From Stenotrophomonas sp. (GTDB lineage: Bacteria; Pseudomonadota; Gammaproteobacteria; Xanthomonadales; Xanthomonadaceae), in contig QFOV01000020.1 in the NCBI GenBank assembly GCA_003248565.1, forward strand, positions 1 to 33,975: a DNA stretch of 33,975 nt, written 5' to 3'. Positions 30,186 through 33,975 of the stretch are shown here, piece by piece. Every line of letters begins with the position of its first letter. Position 1 is the first letter of the stretch. Under the pieces are notes generated by a model, which was not told the origin of the DNA, did no database searches, and saw only the letters and a list, made by a program, of their open reading frames with translations. A program made the translations under genes and the position numbers.

Positions 30186-30215
30186 AAAAACGGGCCCGAT
30201 AGGGCCCGTTTTTTT
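30184..30215. terminator. Bidirectional rho-independent terminator
   Basis: Arms aaaaaaacgggccc (30184-30197) and gggcccgttttttt (30202-30215) around the loop gata. The U/A runs on both sides make it a strong terminator in either direction. It serves the rightward secreted protein gene and the leftward tolC gene, whose stop is at 30227. Confidence 0.93.
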
Positions 30216-30226
30216 TTTACTGCCGA

Positions 30227-31576
30227 TTACTGTGGATTGCTTTGCAGCTTGGCGGCGGCATCCACCGTCAGCAGGCGGTTGATGTCCTGCACTTCGCTGA
30301 TTTCCAGATCGCCGATGGCCTGGCTCAGCTGCAGGCGGGCCAGCAGGAAGTTGTAGCGCGACTTCGCGTACTCCACCTCGGCAGCGAACAGGGTCTTCTG
30401 GTTCTGCACAACGTCCAAGACGGTACGGGTGCCGACTTCCAGGCCGACCTGCGAGGCGTCATAGGCGCTCTTTGCCGAGACCACGGTCAGCCGCCGGGCT
30501 TCCACTTCGCTGATGCCAGCGACCAACGCCTGGTAGGCATTGCGGGTATTGCGGTCCAGGGCGCGCTTCTGCTGCTCGAAGGTGTCCTGGGCGATATCGC
30601 GACGGGCCAGTGCCTGACGCACGCCGGACTGGGTTGCACCACCGGCGAAGATTGGCACATTCAGGGTCAGCCCAATCGAGTTGGTGGTGGCGTCCGGAGC
30701 GACAGAGCCGCTACCAGTGGTGTCACCCCAACGCGCGCTCTTGCCCCAGCTGCCGCCCAATGACAGGGTCGGGTAGTGGCCGCCACGGGCGGAAGACACG
30801 TTGGACTCGGCGGCGCTGACCTGCAGTTCCTGCGCCTTCAGCGCCGGGTTGCGCGAGACCGCATCGGTGACCAGCTGGTCGATGTTGCCGCGGTTGGCCG
30901 GCAGTTCCGGGCGGAAGTCGACCGGCAGGCCACGCACATCGCGCACCGGTTGGCCGGTCAGCTCGGTCAGTGCCTGGTAGGCGTCTTCCAGCGCATTGCG
31001 GGCAAGGATGGTGTCTGCACGGGCCTGGTCGTACTGGGCACGGGCTTCGTGCATGTCGGTGATCGGTGCCAGGCCCACTTCCAGACGCTTGTCGGCGTAG
31101 TCGAACTGCTTCTTGGCAGCGGCTTCGTTGGTCTCGGCAGCGGTCAGCGATTCAATGCCGACCAACACGTTGAAGTAGGTGGTCGCGGTGCGCACCACCA
31201 GTTCGTCGTTGGCCGATTCCAGGGTGAAGTCGGCGGCCTTGCTAACGTCGCGCTGCGCACGCAGGTTGGCGAACTGGCTCCAGTTGAACAGGGTCTGGCT
31301 GCCGTTGATGCCGTAGGTGCGGTTCTTGACGGTGCTGCTACCGCTGACGTTGTCGTATGAGGTGCGAGTCCGGTTCAAGGAAGCCTCACCGCCGATCTGC
31401 GGCAGCAGCGCAGCGCGTGCCTGTACCTGGCCTTCCTTGTCGAACAAACGCGTGGATTCAGCCGCAGCCAGCTGCGTGTCACCGTTGCGGGCCATTTCGT
31501 AGACCTGCAACAGGTCGGCGGCATGGGAAGTCAGCGGAGTGAGGGCGACTGCCAGCGCAGGCTTCCTTGGACGGTT
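30227..31576 (-). CDS. tolC: TolC-family outer membrane channel (TolCSm-like), start codon apparently lost
   Basis: A TolC-type outer membrane efflux protein. The mature part from about 31516 holds the tandem halves: VYEMARNGDTQLAAAESTR and LLPQIGGEASLNRTRTSYDN in the first, RNPALKAQELQVSAAESNVSSARGGHYP and AYQALVAGISEVEARRLTVVSAK in the second. The frame reads upstream through a typical signal peptide (RKPALAVALTPLTSHA then AD) to the pcm stop TAA at 31577-31579, with no ATG or GTG. The only near-cognate starts are CTG 31555, which gives a very short signal, and TTG 31510, which gives none. AAGGAA lies where the ribosome-binding site should be. So the bases encoding the start and the first residues appear deleted. 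In S. maltophilia this protein pairs with SmeOP. Confidence 0.85.
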   Translation of the reverse strand, partial: NRPRKPALAVALTPLTSHAADLLQVYEMARNGDTQLAAAESTRLFDKEGQVQARAALLPQIGGEASLNRTRTSYDNVSGSSTVKNRTYGINGSQTLFNWSQFANLRAQRDVSKAADFTLESANDELVVRTATTYFNVLVGIESLTAAETNEAAAKKQFDYADKRLEVGLAPITDMHEARAQYDQARADTILARNALEDAYQALTELTGQPVRDVRGLPVDFRPELPANRGNIDQLVTDAVSRNPALKAQELQVSAAESNVSSARGGHYPTLSLGGSWGKSARWGDTTGSGSVAPDATTNSIGLTLNVPIFAGGATQSGVRQALARRDIAQDTFEQQKRALDRNTRNAYQALVAGISEVEARRLTVVSAKSAYDASQVGLEVGTRTVLDVVQNQKTLFAAEVEYAKSRYNFLLARLQLSQAIGDLEISEVQDINRLLTVDAAAKLQSNPQ

Positions 31577-32224
31577 TTAGAGTTGGAATTGCGGTGCGGG
31601 CGCAGCGCCCTGCAGATAATCGAGATCGGTTTCGAACAGCGAGGCGGTGCTGCCATCGGCCTGGACCAGCACCGCTTCCATCACCGGCGAGACGCCGCGG
31701 ATGGCAAACAGGCGGCCGCCGCTGCGCAGCAGCTTCAGCAGTTCCACCGGAACGGTTTCTACCGCACCGGTGATGCAGATGGCGTCGAACTGACGCTGGC
31801 TCTGCCAATTCAGGCCATCGGCCACTTCAATGCGGACATTGCTGCCGAGCTTGGCGGCGTCCAGGTTCTGGCGGGCACGCTCGGCCAGTTCGGGCTGGAT
31901 TTCCAGGCTCAGCACTTCGCGGGCCAGCTGGCCCATGCAGGCGCTCAGGAAGCCGCTGCCGGTGCCGATTTCCAGCACTTCGTCGGTCGGCTGCAGATCC
32001 AGTGCCTGCAAGGTACGGCCTTCGATGACCGGCTTCATCATCTTCTGGCCGTGACCCAGCGGCAGCTCGATATCGGCATAGGCCAGGGCGCGGTGCGATT
32101 CAGCGACGAAGGCTTCACGCGGCAGGCGGGCCAGTACGTCCAGCACGCGGACCTCCAGCACATCCCAGGGCCGGATCTGCTGTTCAACCATCATTTCGCG
32201 GACGTGGGAGTAATCGATCGTCAT
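31577..32224 (-). CDS. pcm: Protein-L-isoaspartate O-methyltransferase family protein
   Basis: A 215-residue SAM-dependent methyltransferase. It begins MTIDYSHVREMMVEQQIRP and has the PCMT segment LPLGHGQKMMKP, which holds the family substrate loop, then motif I VLEIGTGSGFLSA, LSLEIQPELAERARQNL, and the post-motif GGRLFAIRG. PCMT repairs isoaspartyl residues in aged proteins. The linked location with tolC and smeRo is conserved in S. maltophilia, but whether the enzyme has a role in efflux is unknown. ATG 32224 is preferred over an upstream in-frame ATG at 32281 because the family alignment starts here. tolC follows directly in the same frame. Confidence 0.9.
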   Translation of the reverse strand: MTIDYSHVREMMVEQQIRPWDVLEVRVLDVLARLPREAFVAESHRALAYADIELPLGHGQKMMKPVIEGRTLQALDLQPTDEVLEIGTGSGFLSACMGQLAREVLSLEIQPELAERARQNLDAAKLGSNVRIEVADGLNWQSQRQFDAICITGAVETVPVELLKLLRSGGRLFAIRGVSPVMEAVLVQADGSTASLFETDLDYLQGAAPAPQFQL

Positions 32225-32349
32225 GGGAAGCTCATCATTCCAGCGCAGTGGGCCGGCCATTTTACCGGTTACCAGACACAAAGTACGGGTCCAACATTGC
32301 GGCGAGGGCCGCGTTGGACGCAGTGCCGGAAGTCATTCGCACCTCCGGT

Positions 32350-33024
32350 TCATTCAGCTTGCGGGCGCGGACCGTAGGCGCGCAGGAAAAAATCAACGCT
32401 GGCGGCAATATGCACGTCCACATTGAGCTGGTCCGGGGCGGTGCACAGGCCACACATCATATGTGCGTGGACCTCGCCCTTGATCAGGCAGAAGAACTGC
32501 CGGGATGCCAGGGGCAGGTCGTCGATGTCCAGCTGGCCACGGGCAACACGGGCGCCGAGGAACTCGGTGAGCGCGGATTCGGTACGGGCTGGGCCGGCCT
32601 GCCAGAACATCTGCCGGACCCGGTCATCGGTATCCGGAGTCATCATCATGCGCTGGGTGGCGATGGCCGCGTCACTGCTTATCAGGGCAAAAAACGCGTG
32701 GCCGATGCCCTGCAGCTGGCCGCGCAGCGGTGCCTCGTTGTCGGTGGCAAACAGCTCATCGGGCATCATTTCCACGCACTTGGCCTGGATCGCCTCGCTG
32801 AACAAGGTGTCCTTGTCGCCAAAATGGCTGTAGACCGTCAACTTGGAAACACTGGCGCGGGCGGCAATCTCGTCCATGCTGACGCCGTTGAAACCCTGCT
32901 CGATGAACAACTCCTTGGCCGCGTCCAGGATGGCCGCACGCTTGCCCAGGTCCTTGGGGCGACCCGGACCGGAACTGCGTTGCGCCGACGTGGCGGGCGC
33001 TGGGGAGGGTTTTTTCGGAGACAT
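32350..33024 (-). CDS. smeRo: TetR/AcrR family repressor of the adjacent RND pump (SmeRo-like)
   Basis: A 224-residue TetR-type regulator. A Lys/Pro/Ser-rich N-terminal extension of about 28 residues precedes the DNA-binding domain (KRAAILDAAKELFIEQGFNGVSMDEIAARASVSKLTVYSHFGDKDTLFSEAI), and the helical ligand domain follows (EMMPDELFATDNEAPLRGQLQGIGHAFFALI ...). It is divergent from the adaptor gene smeO with a 106-base intergenic region that contains the palindrome ACCAGCTGGT. The gene order with pcm and tolC on one side and the RND adaptor on the other matches SmeRo of S. maltophilia, so repression of the smeO operon is likely. Confidence 0.9.
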   Translation of the reverse strand: MSPKKPSPAPATSAQRSSGPGRPKDLGKRAAILDAAKELFIEQGFNGVSMDEIAARASVSKLTVYSHFGDKDTLFSEAIQAKCVEMMPDELFATDNEAPLRGQLQGIGHAFFALISSDAAIATQRMMMTPDTDDRVRQMFWQAGPARTESALTEFLGARVARGQLDIDDLPLASRQFFCLIKGEVHAHMMCGLCTAPDQLNVDVHIAASVDFFLRAYGPRPQAE

Positions 33025-33030
33025 CCGGTA

Positions 33031-33066
33031 ATACTAGACCAGCTGGTTCGATATTTATACTATACC
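33031..33066. promoter_or_regulatory. Divergent smeRo/smeO promoter with candidate TetR operator
   Basis: The perfect 10-base palindrome accagctggt (33038-33047) lies between outward-facing -10-like boxes: TATACT/TATACC at 33056-33066 for smeO and TAGTAT (reverse of atacta 33031-33036) for smeRo. The geometry suits one repressor site controlling both. -35 boxes are not clear. Confidence 0.45.
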
Positions 33067-33130
33067 GATGCGTTTAGTAATGGCGGTGAAATCCCGTCTC
33101 CTCTTCCCCCTTGCGTCAGCGACCTTATTT

Positions 33131-33975
33131 ATGACCCACCTTCGATGGATTGGCTGTTGCCTGCTGTTGCCCTTGCTTGCTGCCTGCGGCAAGCCCGAAT
33201 CCGTGCCCGTGCATGCTGTACCCGTGTTGGTGGAGCACCCGGCCGGCAATGGCGGGGTGGCGGTCGGCGCCTATCCGGGCGAGGTGCGTGCGCGCGAGGA
33301 AACCGCGCTGTCCTTCCGCGTCGGTGGCAAGTTGCTGCGGCGTGAGGTGGATGCCGGCCAGCGGGTCAGCAAGGGACAGTTGCTGGCCGAACTGGATGTT
33401 GCCGACTACAACCTGCAGGCACGTGCGGCGCAGGCACAGTTCGCTGCCGCCGAAGCTGACCTGGTGCGTGCCCGCGACGAGCACAAACGCTATCAAACGC
33501 TGGCCAGCCAGCAACTGGTCAGCCAGTCGGCGCTGGATGCGCAGACTGCTGCCCTGAAAGCAGCGCAGGGCCAGGCCGATGCGGCGCGGGCCAATTTCGA
33601 TGTTGCGCGCAACCAGTCCGGCTACGCCCAACTGCATGCACCGGAAGGCGGCATGATCGCCAGCCGCGAGGCCGAGGCCGGGCAGGTGGTTGCCGCCGGC
33701 CAGACCATTTACACGATGGCCGCCGACGGCGCACGTGAAGTCGCCATTGCATTGCCGGAAAGTGCGATCCGCGACTTCAGTGTTGGCCAGGCGGTCGAGG
33801 TCGAGTTGTGGAACCAGGAAGGCAAGCGTCTGTCGGGCAGCATCCGCGAGATCGCCGCCGCTGCCGATCCGCAGGCGCGTACCTATGCCGCGCGGGTCAG
33901 TCTGGCTGCCGATGCATTGGATACGGTTGAACTGGGCCAGAGCGCGCGGGTGTTCATCGCCCACGGCAAGCAAGG
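33131..33975 (+). CDS. smeO: RND efflux periplasmic adaptor lipoprotein (SmeO-like), 3' end outside window
   Basis: Open from ATG 33131 to the window end (281 codons plus two bases), so it is truncated. The signal peptide MTHLRWIGCCLLLPLLAAC ends in the lipobox LAAC with C19 as lipidation site. The first half-lipoyl domain is GAYPGEVRAREETALSFRVGGKLLRREVDAGQRV. A Gln/Ala-rich coiled hairpin follows (YNLQARAAQAQFAAAEADLVRARDEHKRYQTL ...), then LHAPEGGMIASREAEAGQVV and the beta-barrel start REVAIALPESAIRDFSVGQAVEVEL. RND adaptors of the AcrA/MexA type join an inner-membrane pump, presumably SmeP just beyond the window, to TolC. Divergent from the TetR gene. Confidence 0.92.
   Translation, partial: MTHLRWIGCCLLLPLLAACGKPESVPVHAVPVLVEHPAGNGGVAVGAYPGEVRAREETALSFRVGGKLLRREVDAGQRVSKGQLLAELDVADYNLQARAAQAQFAAAEADLVRARDEHKRYQTLASQQLVSQSALDAQTAALKAAQGQADAARANFDVARNQSGYAQLHAPEGGMIASREAEAGQVVAAGQTIYTMAADGAREVAIALPESAIRDFSVGQAVEVELWNQEGKRLSGSIREIAAAADPQARTYAARVSLAADALDTVELGQSARVFIAHGKQ

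Noticed and set aside
31479..31808. 109-codon frame across the pcm-tolC junction
   Set aside because: Out of frame with both genes and Arg/Pro-rich; it does not supply a TolC start.

Overview
The window looks like a chromosomal segment of Stenotrophomonas, or a very close Lysobacteraceae relative. Three things support this. The DNA is GC-rich with strong G/C third positions. It carries many copies of a GTAG-headed palindrome (gtag, one or two bases, then gccgagcatggctcggc in either orientation) that matches the SMAG family of S. maltophilia. The right end has the gene order tolC-pcm-smeRo-smeO, known from the S. maltophilia SmeOP-TolCSm efflux locus. Both window ends cut through genes. I see no tRNA, rRNA, CRISPR array, prophage or insertion sequence.

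Layout. 1-1757 (+): the end of a polysaccharide deacetylase, then a DEAD-box RNA helicase. 1786-1977: SMAG cluster and hairpin between convergent genes. 1986-5012 (-): a small DUF6172-type protein, then an alaA-like aminotransferase, an SGNH hydrolase and a methyltransferase in one tightly packed transcription unit. 5013-5342: a nested inverted repeat between divergent alaA and rsgA. 5343-7951 (+): rsgA and a QEGLA-motif (DUF1704) protein with an HExxxH site.

7958-16134 (-) is a D-amino-acid utilisation cluster. In transcription order it holds a DSD1-type PLP enzyme, a GntP-family permease, an RpiR/MurR regulator, an N-acyl-D-amino-acid deacylase, a RidA-family protein, GltS, and a DadA-like FAD oxidoreductase that is broken by a deletion and frameshift. 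Two near-identical GAAA-TTTC palindromes at the head of the cluster are good candidates for the RpiR operator.

16728-19072 (+): maeB with a clear terminator. 19257-24116: an XRE regulator diverging from a peptide-exporter-type HlyD adaptor that has no ABC transporter beside it, followed by an M16 zinc protease. A 59-codon Cys-rich reading frame sits between the last two and overlaps the HlyD stop as TGATG. 24395-29525: an envelope/LPS block with a zf-CHCC protein, a family 4 glycosyltransferase, an O-antigen ligase-like protein, an LpxL-type acyltransferase and waaA. 29907-30185: a small secreted protein of unknown function. 30227-33975: the SmeOP-TolC locus, where tolC has a readable signal peptide but no normal start codon.

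Most worth checking are the two apparent gene lesions (dadA-like and tolC), the HlyD / small ORF / M16 module, the zinc-site reading of the QEGLA protein, and the twin operator at the D-amino-acid operon.
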